Source: Glandiceps talaboti (lineage: Eukaryota; Hemichordata; Enteropneusta; Spengelidae). From it: a stretch of 64,000 nucleotides of DNA. The notes below the pieces were generated by a model. That model worked only from the letters and a program-made list of their open reading frames with translations. It was not told where the DNA came from and made no database searches. Below, one piece after another: positions 14,333-37,200 of this stretch (positions are counted from its first letter, which is position 1; each line of letters opens with the position of its first letter). The translations under genes were made by a program, and so were the position numbers. The stretch spans positions 20,081,003 through 20,145,002 of the forward strand of contig NC_135551.1 of NCBI RefSeq assembly GCF_964340395.1, given 5' to 3'.

Positions 14333-14423
14333 GAGACGAAGTGACACCTTTGACTTAATTCACCCCCGGTGACCTCTCCCCTGGGGGCTGTGAACAGTCA
14401 AAAGTGTCACTTTGTCTCGCACT
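14333..14423. repeat. Inverted repeat (hairpin)
   Basis: Arms AGACGAAGTGACACCTTTGA and its near inverse (TCAAAAGTGTCACTTTGTCT) flank a C/G-rich loop of about 45 bases. Confidence 0.55.
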
Positions 14424-15760
14424 ACCCCTTGACAGAGATGGTAGTTAGGTGGGTCACAGGTACTAGGTATGGTAAAGGTTGGATAAAGGTGGGTAAATTT
14501 GATTTTTCGTATAGTAAACCTCAACTGAATCTCTTCTTTCGTGCCAGTAAAATCAATTTAATACTAGACAATAATTTTGAAAAAAAATAATCAGGTCTAC
14601 CACTCAAGTAGTTGTTTTGTCAACTATTTTTGTCCTTGTTACCACGTCTACTCAAATAAAACCTACCTAAGAGTACCCATTCATTCTCATTCAGGCTACC
14701 AACCTACCATCCACAGACACCACCACGATCTAGGTTAGTGTAATCTGTTCACCTTAAGCTTATGAGATTCGCCAAGTTTTATTACAAAAGGGCGATGGAT
14801 TCACTTGTTTCAAAGATGGTAGACTGTAATTTACTAGTTAAATTTCAGTAATTGTACGTGTATTAATGGCTTACAGCTCGATGTAGTTTTAGTGGAGATT
14901 CGACTAACCCTGGGCTTCGCATCACCGTTTCATAGCTGACCCCCACCGGCTACCTGTTCCGAATATATGCATGAACCGTTTATTGTTTCGATACTGAGAG
15001 GTATGACATGTAAATATATACATGTACTAGTATACAATGATATTTTCTCTATTTTATCGATTAAGTATTATATCTATTGAGATCAGAAGTGCATATTTTT
15101 AATCAGCTCACACATCCATATAACACCAGAGGATGAGTGCATTCTTAAGATCTATCATCTAGCCTAATTACTGAAAATCACTAATTATGCAAATAACTCA
15201 TTAAAATTACAAGCTATACGGTATTATCAAACTTTATGACACATGCACTTTGTTATCATTAATGTATGTACTAAATTACTTCGATTCATAATCATATTTT
15301 AACATTCTGAATGACTTAGAAATGGCAAGTAAAGTCAGAAGGAACATTTGAACTGTTTGTTTTATTGAATTTGCCCAAATTTCAGCGATAAAAAAGAATT
15401 TTCATTTACTCATGGTTTTCCTAACCGGTTTTCCTAAGCGTCGATTTAATTTTTTTATATCTAATTGAAGACATTTAGGGTCGTTTGGGTTATGAGAAAC
15501 AGAATTAAGGCTGCCCTTATATATACCTACCAATTACTGTTGCTATCTTTACAATATACATAATGTTCTGACTGTTGCTATGGATATGGTCTTGTTGATA
15601 GGCATATTTCATACATGTTTTGATATTTTTTTGGCCTGACTAACCAAAAATGTTGTTATCTTTGCAAAATACTAGTATACTGACATTGTTGGCTGTTGCT
15701 AAGGCCATATCAATGGAAGTTGACTATAATCACATGGATTCATGGGTTTTCATTGCCTAA

Positions 15761-16448
15761 CCAATGGTTAAGAATAGGGTCTTGGGGCCACAATTTATTT
15801 TTAGCCCCCTAAGACTAATTTTGAAGATAAAAATTGCCAACATGTATTTTTTTTATATGTGGTCCTATAATGAATGTAACCATTACATCACATACCAGTT
15901 GTCCCATAGCTATCCAACCAGTGCTAACAACAGTGGTAACTTTCCAATCCCTAAGGTTAACCTCTCAATTAGTCAACACAACTTCAAGTACGCATCTATT
16001 AAAACCTGGAACTCTGTGCCAATGTTTGTAAGAACGATAAACAATAGACATAATTTTAAGAAAAACTTAAGGCAGTATCTTCTGAGGGAATAACCTTTAT
16101 CTGTTGTCTCTTTCAATTTGCCACTGTAATTTTATTTCTGTATATTAGAACTTGTGCTTGTTTCCTGTTCTTATTTTACTATTTTTTCCCGTTATGTTTA
16201 TAAGCTTCCAGCTTCCAGCCACCAACACTTCTCTTTATTTACTAAGAATTATATTTTTGTTGTTATTGTGAAACTCGTACCAGCCCAAATTTGTATTTAT
16301 TATCTGCATGTACGATCCATGGACATTGATTAGTTCCTACGAACTATTTCCATGGCCCTCACCAGAAATGTTCTTTCCGTTGCTTTCAGAGTTTGTGTAT
16401 ATATTTTTCTCTTCTGGTGGAATAAATTTCAATTCAATTCAATTCAAT
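15761..16448 (+). mobile_element. 3' end of a 5'-truncated CR1/L2-like LINE
   Basis: The frame 15764-16093 ends with FKYASIKTWNSVPMFV followed by a stretch ending FKKNLRQYLL. This is the characteristic tail of LINE reverse-transcriptase proteins (a G/S-x-K-x-WNS-P motif, then FK..L...LL). A 350-bp A/T-rich untranslated region follows and finishes in tandem ATTCA units (AATTTCAATTCAATTCAATT), the short-repeat tail typical of CR1/L2-group elements. The reverse transcriptase catalytic core and the endonuclease are absent, so this copy is dead on arrival. Confidence 0.7.
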
Positions 16449-16496
16449 ATATGTTTCATAAAATTAACATGCATTTCACACGAAAACCCATATGCC

Positions 16497-16754
16497 CCTG
16501 TACTATATAGTCTCTGTGTTATTGGTTTCTTCCCATCAGATGTAAAGCCATTACAGATTGGAGAAACAGTTTTATATTGTCGTTTTAAGTTCAACATGAT
16601 GTCAGTTTCTGCATCCACTATTTCTTACGAGACTTCACAGTTTTCGCGATATTATAATTTTGTTCTCAAATTAGTAAAAAAAAGTTTAGGGTTGGCAGTG
16701 AAAAACTAGGTGGGGTCGCCGACGGTAACGGGAACCAAACACTTTTTTAGGCCT
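16497..16754. mobile_element. AGGCCTA-ended MITE, right-half fragment
   Basis: It matches the right two thirds of 41159-41553, with TCTCTGTGTTATTGGTTTCT, then TTTATATTGTCGTTTTAAGT, then GGTTGGCAGTGAAAAACTAG, and ends TTTTTTAGGCCT. The left end is not present, and the copy abuts the LINE tail. Confidence 0.65.
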
Positions 16755-17180
16755 TACTTTCCAATCTAAATAATATTCTTGAGTTAATGGATTTAACTTC
16801 ATATTACTCCGAAATTTACAATTAGCTTACCAAAGCTTTCGCCAGGTATCCACCATGGCTTCGTCAGAGTTACTTTCATCATAATATTCTTGAGCATATT
16901 TATAAAACTAAAAACTGGACCATTTTTTGAAACTATATGTCGTAATTATATAATGGTTTACTTCTCAATATTGAATCACCTAGAAGTCAACTTATGAGTG
17001 TAACTGTACATATAATGCGGCAACTGACTTTGTATTTGGCAGAACGGACCCTAAACTCATAACCTCCATCAACCAGTCTGAGAACACATTGAACTTGACA
17101 ACAAAAAATAACCATTCACGCGACACGCTGTGAAATAATACGCAGTGATCACTGTGACTGAACGTGCATGACATAGCTTT

Positions 17181-17235
17181 TGCCTTGATATTATATATAT
17201 AATGATCATGCCATATATAGGTATATATCAAGGCA
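17181..17235. repeat. Short hairpin
   Basis: TGCCTTGATAT at the left and ATATCAAGGCA at the right form a perfect 11-bp stem around an AT-rich loop. Confidence 0.6.
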
Positions 17236-17244
17236 AGTCAAACT

Positions 17245-17320
17245 AACATGGATCTGGATTCAAACCCAGGGTTTCACTAAAGATATAAGCCCGTCATTAA
17301 ACTACCAACATATTGGACGA
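17245..17320 (-). repeat. tRNA-like / SINE-like fragment
   Basis: On the minus strand TTGGTAGTTTAATGACGGGC is followed 30 bases on by CCTGGGTTTGAATCC, resembling the A box to B box spacing of a tRNA-derived SINE. Weaker relatives with AACCTGGGA(A/T)TGA occur at about 17490-17520 and 54675-54710. A complete cloverleaf cannot be folded, so it is not called a tRNA gene. Confidence 0.3.
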
Positions 17321-18142
17321 GTGTCCTTTTATAGGTAACTGAACAATTGTAGCGAATATATCTTAGGTTGCTCGATGAAAAAATGTCCCAGTTGCAACCA
17401 GTGCAAATTTAATAGCTTCGCCAGATTAGTCTGTGATTCCTTTTGCTTAAACAAGTTTTTTCATTTGTGATTTTCGCTATAGTTAAAGGCCAGGGATTCA
17501 TTCCCAGGTTTTCGCATTAGTCAAAGTAGTCAATAAGATTATACACTTATTTACAACCACATCACACCACATCACATCACATAGCATTTTCTGTTGGTGA
17601 AATCGGTAAAAGTCAGACATACACGCAATAGTATACGTAATTATTGTTTTACTACATAATAGTATTTTTATTATGTCTGACCCGTGTATATTTTGTAAAA
17701 TAGATATGACCATAGTTCTCATATTAAACACTTAAAATACTATATAGACATATCCAATATCTTGATATGACCAAATCCCTAATTTAGAAATTTACAGTCA
17801 TGGAGCATGTACTTTACTACCGTACTTGACCACGTATAACCCCCTACTTGTTTATACAGACACAGTCACCTGTGTATAAACTCTCGTTTTATGTGTTTGT
17901 GTCATCCGCTAGACAGCTTTTTTTTTCAAGGGCGACCAGGGTGTTTATAACATCATTATAATAAAAGTTTATTCTACTTCTAATGGAGTGATGTACCTCA
18001 TTTCTCTATTTCAAAACCATGTATAGTTTTATTCATTAATATAGAGGTAGACTTTTGTTTTTATATTTCTAGAGCTAGAATATGGTGTTGGATGTACCTG
18101 AAGAAAGAAGACATATATATTATGCTGTTCAATTTTACTATA

Positions 18143-18513
18143 AGGGGCGAAATCAATAGTTCAATGTAGGATAAAAATATAAATTCTTATACTTAGGCCT
18201 CAGAACCTCAATCCCTTCTAACTAAATTGGCCAATATTGAAAATTGCTTCAAACAATATGAATTTCAAATCAGGATGTAGTAATATGTAGTGCTATGAAT
18301 ATAAAGTCAGTATGTAGTGAGTAAAGAATAGTTCTTTTGTTGACACTTTGCTTTATTTTAGTGCCACGCATTTACTAGAAATATTTGTATTTAGGGGTAC
18401 AAAAAATCCATTAAAAATAAAATCAATTTTGTAGGATGAAAATTGCTCAAACCCCCACCCCAATGTAAAAGAAATTAGTTTTTTATCCTACATTGAACTG
18501 TTGATCTTGGGGG
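18143..18513. mobile_element. MITE with AATAGTTCAATGTAGGAT ends, copy 1
   Basis: It starts AGGGGCGAAATCAATAGTTC and ends with the inverse (GAACTGTTGATCTTGGGGG), about 30-bp terminal repeats. The interior matches 25221-25660 throughout, for example TTCTTATACTTAGGCCTCAG. It lies just past the malic enzyme stop codon, so it may be in the 3' untranslated region. A TTTATT inside, at about 18352, reads AATAAA on the gene strand. Confidence 0.75.
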
Positions 18514-18678
18514 ACTATTGTGACAACCGTTCTATCCATTTTATTTGGGCGTCACCTACAATTTGACTTAATAATTATAATTACTAAACAAAAAAGTGGG
18601 ATGTACCATCCTAAATTGTCCATTTTTTTCTGATAAAAATTGATACTATTGTTGTGTCAAAATCCAATGTAATATTCA

Positions 18679-27999
<9,321 letters not shown>

Positions 28000-28469
28000 A
28001 ATTTCTGTCCTTAAAAATCCTTGGTTGACTTTCGTAATAATATTTCTCTTCGGTATTCTGCCAACATCGAATGCAGATCTAGATGTCCTGTAAGCGAAGA
28101 TGATCCAGGGCCATGAAGTTCTGTTTGTACGTTCTGATGTTCGTGCTACCGACTGGGTTATCTGTATAGATTATGAGTTACGACATGTCATAGCAAGTGA
28201 CGTCACAACCAACTCGCCAGTTTAAAGTCATAATAAGCATATGAATAGAACAAAACGATACTTATCTGCATATCATGAATAATATATATATCAGCATATT
28301 TTCAGAATCACTTGTGGACATATTGTTTCAACTTTGCAAAGACTGATTTTCCGTTTTCTCGACTTCATACTTTTTTTGTCACTCAGTATTTTTGTTTATT
28401 AGTTCATAAATAGTAAATAATTTGGTAAAAAAAGTATAATGTCAATGTCGAAGCATGCCTTCTATCACA

Positions 28470-28546
28470 GCACAGGCACTTGAATCAAACTATGATTTTA
28501 TTTTTAAAAATCGTACAGTTTGATTCAGGACAAGTGCCTGTGCCTT
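28470..28546. repeat. Hairpin / foldback
   Basis: GCACAGGCACTTG at the left and CAAGTGCCTGTGC at the right, with further pairing (AATCAAACTATGATTTT against AAAATCGTACAGTTTGATT) and almost no loop. Confidence 0.7.
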
Positions 28547-28850
28547 CCATGACATTTACAGTGCTGTTAGAACATTGCATAGTGGGGATTTTCTTGACAT
28601 TTTATAAAGTATAATAAATTACGTCATCGAGTCGTTTATAAGTTATATCTTAATGCCAGGCTGGAGTTCAGCTACTTAGAACTGGTGGTTAAGTGCACTT
28701 CAGTAAGTAGTATACCGTGATTACTACAAAAATCTAAAAAGTCAGTTTGTGCCCCAGGACCCTATTTGTTTTTATTTTTCTTGAAGTGAGACAAGGACTA
28801 AGTATTTCGGGAGAAGTAAAATTACCAGTTTATGGCATCCGATTGTTAAT

Positions 28851-29217
28851 ACAGCAGATTTGAAAACACCGTTCAGCTACTCTGTTTGATGAATTAACTA
28901 ATTTATTAAAAACTGTATATGCTACACATTAAGATAGCAATATTGAATAAATACAGTTTCTTGCAACATTTTATCAAAATGAAATGAAATGAAATGACGT
29001 GCCACCATGATGCAGACATCGAATTCAGGCGTCTAGACATTGGCGTCCGCGTGTCTGTGTCTTTTTGCAGGATGTTGGTTTAAAATGGTTGATTTCATTA
29101 ACATTCAGACTGAATATAACCATATATTGCTATCTTGCTATAAAGTATAGTATGTGTAATTTCTTATTGATTGTATCAAACAGAACAGCTGAACGGTATT
29201 TTGAAATCCGCTGTATA
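28851..29217. mobile_element. Foldback/MITE with about 38-bp inverted ends, copy 2
   Basis: The left end (ATTTGAAAACACCGTTCAGC) and right end (GCTGAACGGTATTTTGAAAT) are inverted relatives of those at 4047-4441. The interior TGCTACACATTAAGATAGCA matches the other copy in reverse. Confidence 0.65.
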
Positions 29218-31358
29218 TATCCAGTTAAATAATCTCACCTTGTTACATCTTTGGTTCCTAATGACAGTAAACCCGGCGGCTAAACACAACGACGTGCTGC
29301 CTGTGAGAGAACTCCGGACAGTGCGTAGCGCACACATAATATATAATCTAACGTGAATGATATCAGTTGTCCGTCAAAATATTCTAGATTTATGACGTCA
29401 TTAAATACTGTTGAAATTTATGTCTATACTGTCTTCGCTAATCGGTTAAATTAACAATGAAGTGACTCTAGTAATTATACGTAAGCAACAATTATTTTGT
29501 GATTGTATTCTATTTCGAACACTATCGCTGTGTCGTCATGCCAGTTGGCTTTCACGATTGCGAGCGCGCCCTCTTGCGTTCAAGTTAAGTTTGGCCACTG
29601 ACATCCAACATGATTGTCTATTGTTCGAAACGGTCTGTTTTTAAGGACCGTTCTTTCAAAGCACTACTTCCAATATGTCCACAAAGGGGCTTCCAGAATT
29701 TATGTTGTTGTTGTTGTTGTTGAAAAAATCCATTCATTATATTCATTTATTTGCAAAAGTGGATTTTTTTACGGCAAGAAGCTTGAATTATTTCTTTTGA
29801 AGTTTCGTGACTGATTTTGAAGTATTTTGAAATTGATCGATAGCTTTGAGAGTTCGATCATCTTGGTATCGTTTCCTGACTCGGAAGGCTTTTCTTGAAA
29901 TATGGAACCAATTTCATGTGATTATTATTTGAAATGGTGAAATTTTGATGGCGGGGGGGGGGGTCACAATTGTGAATATTATGAGCACTTTGGCATTTCA
30001 AGTGGAGAAAGCAGCTGGAGATAAAAATAACATAATATTTTATGAATAAATGAATATAAATTTTAAAAAAAAATATGTCTGGACCTACTATACATTGCAC
30101 TCTAATATAAAAGTTCATTTGGTGTTCTGGGGGATAATCTTTAACTGTCAAAAATCATGTTGTAGTTAATTGTCATAAATCTACTTATTTTGACCCCAAA
30201 ATATATATGTATACACAAGAAACGGTCATGACCCTGAAATTTAGAAAACAAAGGTGGTGACACAGTATTTTCTCTGCATTTTGTACATATTCAGATATCA
30301 ATGTTTAAGTATGCAAAGTATAAGAGAAATCTATCGACCTTTTTTTGAATTTGACACCTCCCCCCCTTAACTGAGTTCGTTACACCGTCAACTTTTGTTA
30401 AGCCAATGTTACCTCTCGGAAGTCAGGTCTTACTTCGACTAGTTTTTAATTTTTTTTTATTTTGTTGTTGTTGCAATTTTCATTAGTTCCACTCCAAATC
30501 CAGACCAAAACCTAGTTCATGTCTAGATCCACTCCAGCTCGATTTATACTATAGTTCTACCTCAGCGTTTATTGCACATGCGCTATTTTTAGACTAATAA
30601 TTTTACGTCTCTCAATTTCTAATGTTTTATTAAAATCCTAACATGATTATGTGAAAATGAATAAATGGATAATTCAAGCTGAACTCATGCCAAAAGGTTA
30701 CAACCGTTCATCTCTAAACATTGTGACTATTTTGTCTAGATAAACATGTTTTTTTCACTCAACATTCGAAAATATCATGTATTGTTATCACAATACAGGA
30801 ATAACTACAATTTGGCCTACAAATTGTTCTCATTATGATAAAAGTCTTTTCAAACTTGAAATGGGTCAAACCTAACTATATTATAGAATTAGCCTTTAAA
30901 CAGTACCTTGGCGAACGGGGGGGGGGGGTCGGGGTGCGGCCAAAAGGGGTTAACGCTACCTTTCACGAAAAAAACATACCCAATCAACATGGGCTCAAGT
31001 TCAGTCTGAACATTTTCAAGATACGCGGGCTAAAAACGGCTAAAACATTTAGCCCATTCGAAATGTTTCCGTTCAGAATGGGTGAAACCGAACAACCACA
31101 GAATTTGCCAGGAACAGAATATCTAAACTATCTGTATACATCTAGCCAATTTTGTTCACTGGGGTCATTTACAGCACATAAGAATTCTTAAAACGTTCCG
31201 GTCCGAACTATGAGCGACAAAGTGGACCAAAATTTCCGGGGATCAAGCATGCTTCATCACATCGCCGTAAAATCAGTATTCCTACCAATAATTCATAAAC
31301 TGATTTTACTGGCACGAAAGAAGGGATGTTAGTTGAGGTTTACGCTTTTACAGTATCT

Positions 31359-31422
31359 AAAATGGTGGACTCTAGTGAAAGTTATGGCGAGTTGAAAATA
31401 CGCCAAACTCAAGTGGATACAT
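31359..31422 (+). repeat. Dispersed repeat, copy 2 (partner at 14180-14241)
   Basis: CTAAAATGGTGGACTCTAGT begins about 60 bases that match the reverse complement of 14180-14241 with scattered substitutions. Confidence 0.5.
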
Positions 31423-31760
31423 GTATGTACGATGTGTCGGTCGGAGTTCCAAAGCCAATGACATGTCTCGTAGCAGAATATTTGTTTTTGACAAGGCGTG
31501 AAAGAACAACAATCGAAATTTAAAAGGTTTGTCCTTACGGAAGGCAGTCAGTTTACACATGATCTGTTTTAATCATTCACATTATTTTATAAACAAATTT
31601 AACATTACAGATTGCCACCGTTTTCGTCTACCGGTTTTTCTGAAGGTCAAAACATGATGATGCAAACTAACAATCTCAGTTGACAATAAGAAACGCGGTG
31701 TTTACCCTCGATGTTGAAATTGCTGTAGTTGCTGAAAACAACTGTGTTGGTCGTCTGAAC

Positions 31761-31772
31761 CTCAGACCACTA
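31761..31772. mobile_element. 12-bp CTCAGACCACTA insertion between 8-bp direct repeats
   Basis: CTCAGACCACTA is flanked on both sides by GTCTGAAC. The same 12-mer or its inverse recurs at 44449-44460 and in the palindrome at 44924-44949. Confidence 0.45.
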
Positions 31773-32544
31773 GTCTGAACCAAAACTTAGCCCGCATTCA
31801 GACTTTATTTGACAGGGTCACACGACTTTAGGCCAAAATCAGAGCGCCCTCTACGACCACTAAGATTTTATACTTCAAACAAAAGTGACGACTAGATACT
31901 GATCGATAATCGAGTACGGTCGCTGTTAATACTCGTATCTATGTACATTGTACTACCCTGTAGCGTGGTTTTATGTCTCGGAGTAGCCATATTTGTGACG
32001 GACATCTGTGAACAACGGTGAGTAGTGTTCAGGGATCATCAGACATCAGCAGTCAGACACAGTGTCCAAAGCTAAAATACGATTGACAATATACTTGTAT
32101 TTTCGAACTCTTAGCATGGCTAATATTCATGACAGTGGAAAAATTCAACGTTAATAGGCTTAGCTAATTAGACCATGGATATATTCGCCCCTAATACGTC
32201 CATGACTACATGACTAGACGTACGTCGTTCATGTATGACTCGTGCTTTGAAACTTGTAATGTGGGTTGCCTTGCTTGTAGTAACTGTGTGCCACTTGTCT
32301 GATAAAAAAATCAAAATGCAAACCGTGTCCGATCGACGTAACGTTCTTCAATGGGTACTTCTTTGATGTAACTGCCAATGAAATTTGCATCTCTTTTGTA
32401 TTGTGTCTACCGGCAGACATTTACATATCAACAAATAAGAGAAAATGTTTTTTGTCGCATGAACCTTTACAGTCACACGTCACTGACCATATTATCGACT
32501 TTCAGCGATTCTTTCCTGGTCACAGTTACCTGAGTGGTGTTGAC

Positions 32545-32553
32545 ATGTCGGAA
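32545..32553 (+). CDS. Possible start exon of the sulfotransferase gene (Met-Ser-Glu)
   Basis: ATGTCGGAA is followed by GTGTAAGT. Splicing after GAA to the acceptor before 34231 would put the start codon in frame with the membrane anchor. A stronger donor two bases on would break the frame, so this start is only an inference. The start could equally be an internal Met of the 34231 exon or lie in another exon. Confidence 0.3.
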
Positions 32554-33819
32554 GTGTAAGTACTGTAACAACGCTCAAGTACAGGTTATCACAGGAGTTG
32601 GTAGCTACTGGTAAAAATAAGAAAGCCAGACAGATAGTCTTCAAAAGTGACCATGAATTCTCCGACCTCACCCGGACGACACACGAAGGTAAGATTTGTT
32701 GTAGTATGCATAACGTCAGGCCTGGAGGTTTGGGATAATAGTACGTAAATTATACCTAGAACAACATATTTTACCCCCATGGAGGGGAGGCCACCTTTGG
32801 GTGGGACACAGGGAGGCTACCTTTCTGTGAAATGATAGATTTATTAATGATAAAATGAACGAGATGATCGCCAAATCTATAAATATTGCCATTATAACCC
32901 GATCAAGAGGACCCGGTCCACTTCTAACACATCGCTGCCATCAAGAACCCATAGAACTCTGATCTACGAAACCGGGCATAAGATAAATTGTGTATAACGT
33001 TTGTGACACTTGCATTGTGAACTCGACATTATTGTGTGATTCAGTCAAACGTCATGGTCTTTTGTTCCGATTCGTGCAAGCACCTCAGACTAACATTGAA
33101 AAAGCTTGGTTACGTCATATGTATACTTTCAATCATCTACCCATTGTGAAGGGGGTGACCAGTACACCACACCACACCACACCGTCACACGTCAATGTAT
33201 GTACATCAAGTACCAAAGTCATTTGCGTGCAAGTTTGCTGCTTATAGTCCACACCTCTTCCCCCAACAAGTAATCAATTTGACACCATCAATTTGTCCCC
33301 TTTCAACTCGCCCCACCCCCCCCCCCCCATTTTCATATCTGATTTCATTTTCAACTCTTCCGACTCTTTCAAAATCACGTAATTTACAGATCTTTGCAAT
33401 GTGATTTACGTGTGGCAGTATTTTAGTTATAGAAGACGTTTCGATACTAAGACGAAAAAAAACACCGTACATTGGCCAGTGTATTGACTTTTCAGTCTGG
33501 TTTAATACCCCTACCTTGTTTTGGTAGGAGAACCAGACCTTTTTGCAGATACTGCAAAATATAACAAAAAACAATCACCCCAGAAATCCGATGCACTGAA
33601 ATTGGGACGAGTTGAAATTGTCTTGGGGTGAGTTGACAGTGGGACGAGTTGAATGGGAGGAGTTGAAATTCGAACGAAATGATCCGTCACCTTCCACTAT
33701 ACCTCACTGTACCTACTTGTAATGTTCCTCTTGACCCTGAACTGTTTTTCCAAGGTTTTGTGAAGATTGAAATCGAATTGGCTGTTGATAAGTTAGATAG
33801 TAAATCATTAATGCTATAA

Positions 33820-33976
33820 TACACACACACGCACACACACACACATACACACACACACACACACACACAACAACAACAAAACCAAGTAAAATATATATAC
33901 TTTGTTTTTGCACTGTATGTTATGTTATGTTATGTTATGTTATGCTATTATGTTATGTTATGTTATGTTATGTTAT
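33820..33976. repeat. (AC)n followed by (ATGTT)n
   Basis: An interrupted CA run is followed by about 11 ATGTT units. The sequence just right of these, read on the minus strand, is A/T-rich and ends AATAAACAATAACATAAC, which may be the tail of a LINE inserted on the minus strand. That last point is inference. Confidence 0.6.
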
Positions 33977-34230
33977 TGTTTATTAAAGTGTCCTTTGTGG
34001 ACTTATTTAAATTATATAATGCTTTAATAAAATTTACAAACAAAAGAGGCACATTCACAAAAAGAAATGTCAAAATACATAAAATAAATAAATAAATATC
34101 ACGTGTTTTAATTATAAATAAAGGTTTTCCTACGATTAAATACGTCGTGTAAGCATAAAATAGTTTCATTTCCATGGATACTCACTACCAGTGTAATTGT
34201 ATGTTTTTCATTTGTGTGTTTGCTTTGCAG

Positions 34231-37200
34231 GCTAAGTATTCCTTCTTAGTTGTGTTTTTACTTGGCATGACCATGATTGTTTATTATTCCTGGGCTGGGT
34301 CCAGTGTTTTCATCGCCAATCCATATTCATCTACGTAAGTCTGTATTTACAAATGGATCTCTTTTAACTTAGTGACTAGTAGTAGTACTTATATATGAGA
34401 GAGAAAGAGAAAGAAAGAAAGAGAGAGAGAGATCCATGAATAAAACAACGGTCCACTTTCTTCTACAAGGAGTGCAGACGTCCACATATCCCTGCTTTCA
34501 TTATCCTTATATGTTTTGTAATCAAGCTGTATGTATAGTGGTACAAATCATAAAATCATCTACCCAAAAGTAAAAACAAATACCATCTATTCGACGTCAT
34601 ATTGATCTTGTCCACAACTAGTAGTGACGTAACATTATGTGTGCAGGTACGCATGTGACATGTAAACAAGAAACATAAACCCACTGTAGAGAATAAAAGT
34701 AATCCAATTTTATCGAAAATGATGATTTTTTAAAAACGATTTTCTTCACAGGCAACTCATCCACAGGATACTACCACACAATGCAGTCAATGTCACCACT
34801 GGATCTCAAAACTTTTCCACAACTAGTAGTGACGTCACAACATCCAAGACAGAAGTTTCTGAAATGCCGTGGTTGACAAATCTGACAGCTTATGCAAACA
34901 CTTGTACCCAGCTGAGGGATGTCGCCTATATATTCAACCGTAAAACCGGCAGCACAACGCTTGTCACGATATTAGACAGATTTGGAAAACAAAACCATTT
35001 TCCTTTCCAGAGGATGAAAGTATTCCATAAGGGTAAACGTTACATGGGAGCTTTACAAACCTATCTAGTTCATGGAGAAAATAATCCCAATGTTTCTCTT
35101 CCCGTGATGGGAACTAAGCGGGAAGACAGGACACTAGTTGCAAAGACAGGCCAAACTTTAAACTTCGCTGTTGCTAACGGGACACACATGAACGTACTGG
35201 AAAAAGTTCCCCAAACCATCCTTCTTTCAATTGTACGTGAACCAGCATCAAATTTTGAGTCTGTCTTTAACTTTTTTCATTTATACAAGTATGTGAATAC
35301 AAAGTCAACCCCTGGTAAAAAATTAAAGGAGTTTTTAGAAAAGCCAGAATATTATCGCGATCGGGTAAGTAGAGGTCGTAACTGGTGTGTAGCAAGAAAT
35401 GGCCAAGCATGGCATCTGGGGTTAGACCATAGATATCATGATAGAGAAAACATTGTCGAGGAATACTTCTCCAGACTAGCAAATGAGTTGGACTTGGTGT
35501 TTGTCACGGAATACTACGACCATTCATTGATATTACTAAAACGAATAATGTGCTGGAAGATGGAAAACATATTATACATTGCCCGTCGGGTGAGAAGCAA
35601 TCGTACACCCCTCACTGAAGATATGAAAGAAAAAATACGAAAATGGAATTACGTGGATGTGAAACTTTATCAAATATTCAACAGAACACTTTGGAGAAAA
35701 ATTCAACAGTATGGACCTGAATTTGACAATGATTTAAAGAATTTTCGTCAAGTTAGGGATGCTGTATCTAAGGATTGTGATAGCAGTAAGACAATGACAA
35801 AAGGAACATTAACATTATTGGCAAAGTTTGGTACTAAAGTTAATGACCCCAAAAAGTTCTGTGCTAAATTGGAAGCTTGGTTTTCCATGGATACTCGTCT
35901 ATCAGTCGGTGGAGGTATGCACGGTTTAGGTGCCTACACAGCAGTGGTGAAAGGTAAGATGTAAACCACAGAGGACAGGAAACATACGCAAATATTTTAT
36001 TTTCACTGTTTCTCTTCCAGTATTTTCTTTTTACTGAGTCTCCATCAATATCTTTGTTTGCTGTCCTTGAATTTCCCCAAACCTAATGGGCAGATAGGGA
36101 AAAAACAAACACAGAAAAAAAGCAATGCTAGAATGCAATTTAAAATTAACTTTTATGTCGAGGCCACAGCATGTACGTTGTTATCAGTGACTTGCTATCA
36201 TAAGCATTGTGTGATGCGATATCGTTTTCATTGCGCTTGCGACAGTCTTTCTGGCCTTTACTATTATGCTGTCGACATCGCTTTGATTACAAAATCACGA
36301 TACAACCGGTGGAAAAATACCAGTGCGTTTGCTTGCATGAAGTGAGCAAGGAAAGAATTCATGCAAAGACAAAATTAGGTAAAAACAACAACACATTCAG
36401 TAGATATTTAGATTCTTGGGACAATGTCCTGTACTTTGTTTCTATTTCAAACTCCAATTTTGTTTTACTATTTTAAGTTTCATCATTAATGTCAATAATA
36501 ACAATAACCCACGGTCACCCTCCCCCTCTCCCCTGAGGGTGCTATACAGTTGATTCCATATAGACACTCACGTTCGTACGTATATGTCGACAACCGTCAA
36601 AACCACGAGGTGTACAGTCACCGGGAAGGGGGGGGGGGTACGGGTAGGTTATAGCTGGAACACTTTTACACTTTCACAGTGGTATGTACTAAAACTGTTC
36701 TCGTTTTTTATCCCATACAACAGGTAGCAGTGACCCACTTGGTTCATATCAGTCTTCCAATACTGGCAGAGGAGACCAATGTATAAAAGTGTACTATCAC
36801 AAAGCAAAATCGTCGAAAGATAACAAATCGTTGGATGTTTTTATCACAAAAACAGGGTCTGATATTCCAAATATGAAAATCCAGAATCCGACTAATGGCT
36901 CGTTTGTCGCTAGCTATACTGCAGGTGAATGGGATTATTTTCAGGTACGTGAGATAACAAGAATGTATAATATTCATACTGGTTTTCCTGTCTCGTTTGC
37001 ATGTATTGTCTAGGTTTAGTCAGTTTGCCTATAGCTTGATTTCTCTGGTCCTAGTATAATATATCACTTTGTGTCATCACATGATTCAATGTTTGGTTTA
37101 TCTTCCGGGAACATTTTATTCGGAATATTCAAGTTGACACTTCTTGTACTTTTCGTTTGCTAAACATATTATCTCTCTCTTTTTTTCACTTCTAGATGAC

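Larger units (their letters stand above)
29218..32544. other. No gene recognised
   Basis: Contains long G runs (29953-29961, 30919-30928), a C run near 30360, the dispersed repeat at 31359-31422 and the small insertion at 31761-31772. Frames are short and lack recognisable domains. Confidence 0.5.

Noticed and set aside
32174-32204. Near-palindrome with CATGGATATATT and AATACGTCCATG ends
   Set aside because: It resembles the micro-inserts but the flanks (ATTAGAC and ACTACAT) do not match, so it is not counted as an insertion.
33590-33680. GGGACGAGTTGAA repeats inverted relative to 33290-33360
   Set aside because: Pairing is short and C-rich; not convincing as a foldback element.
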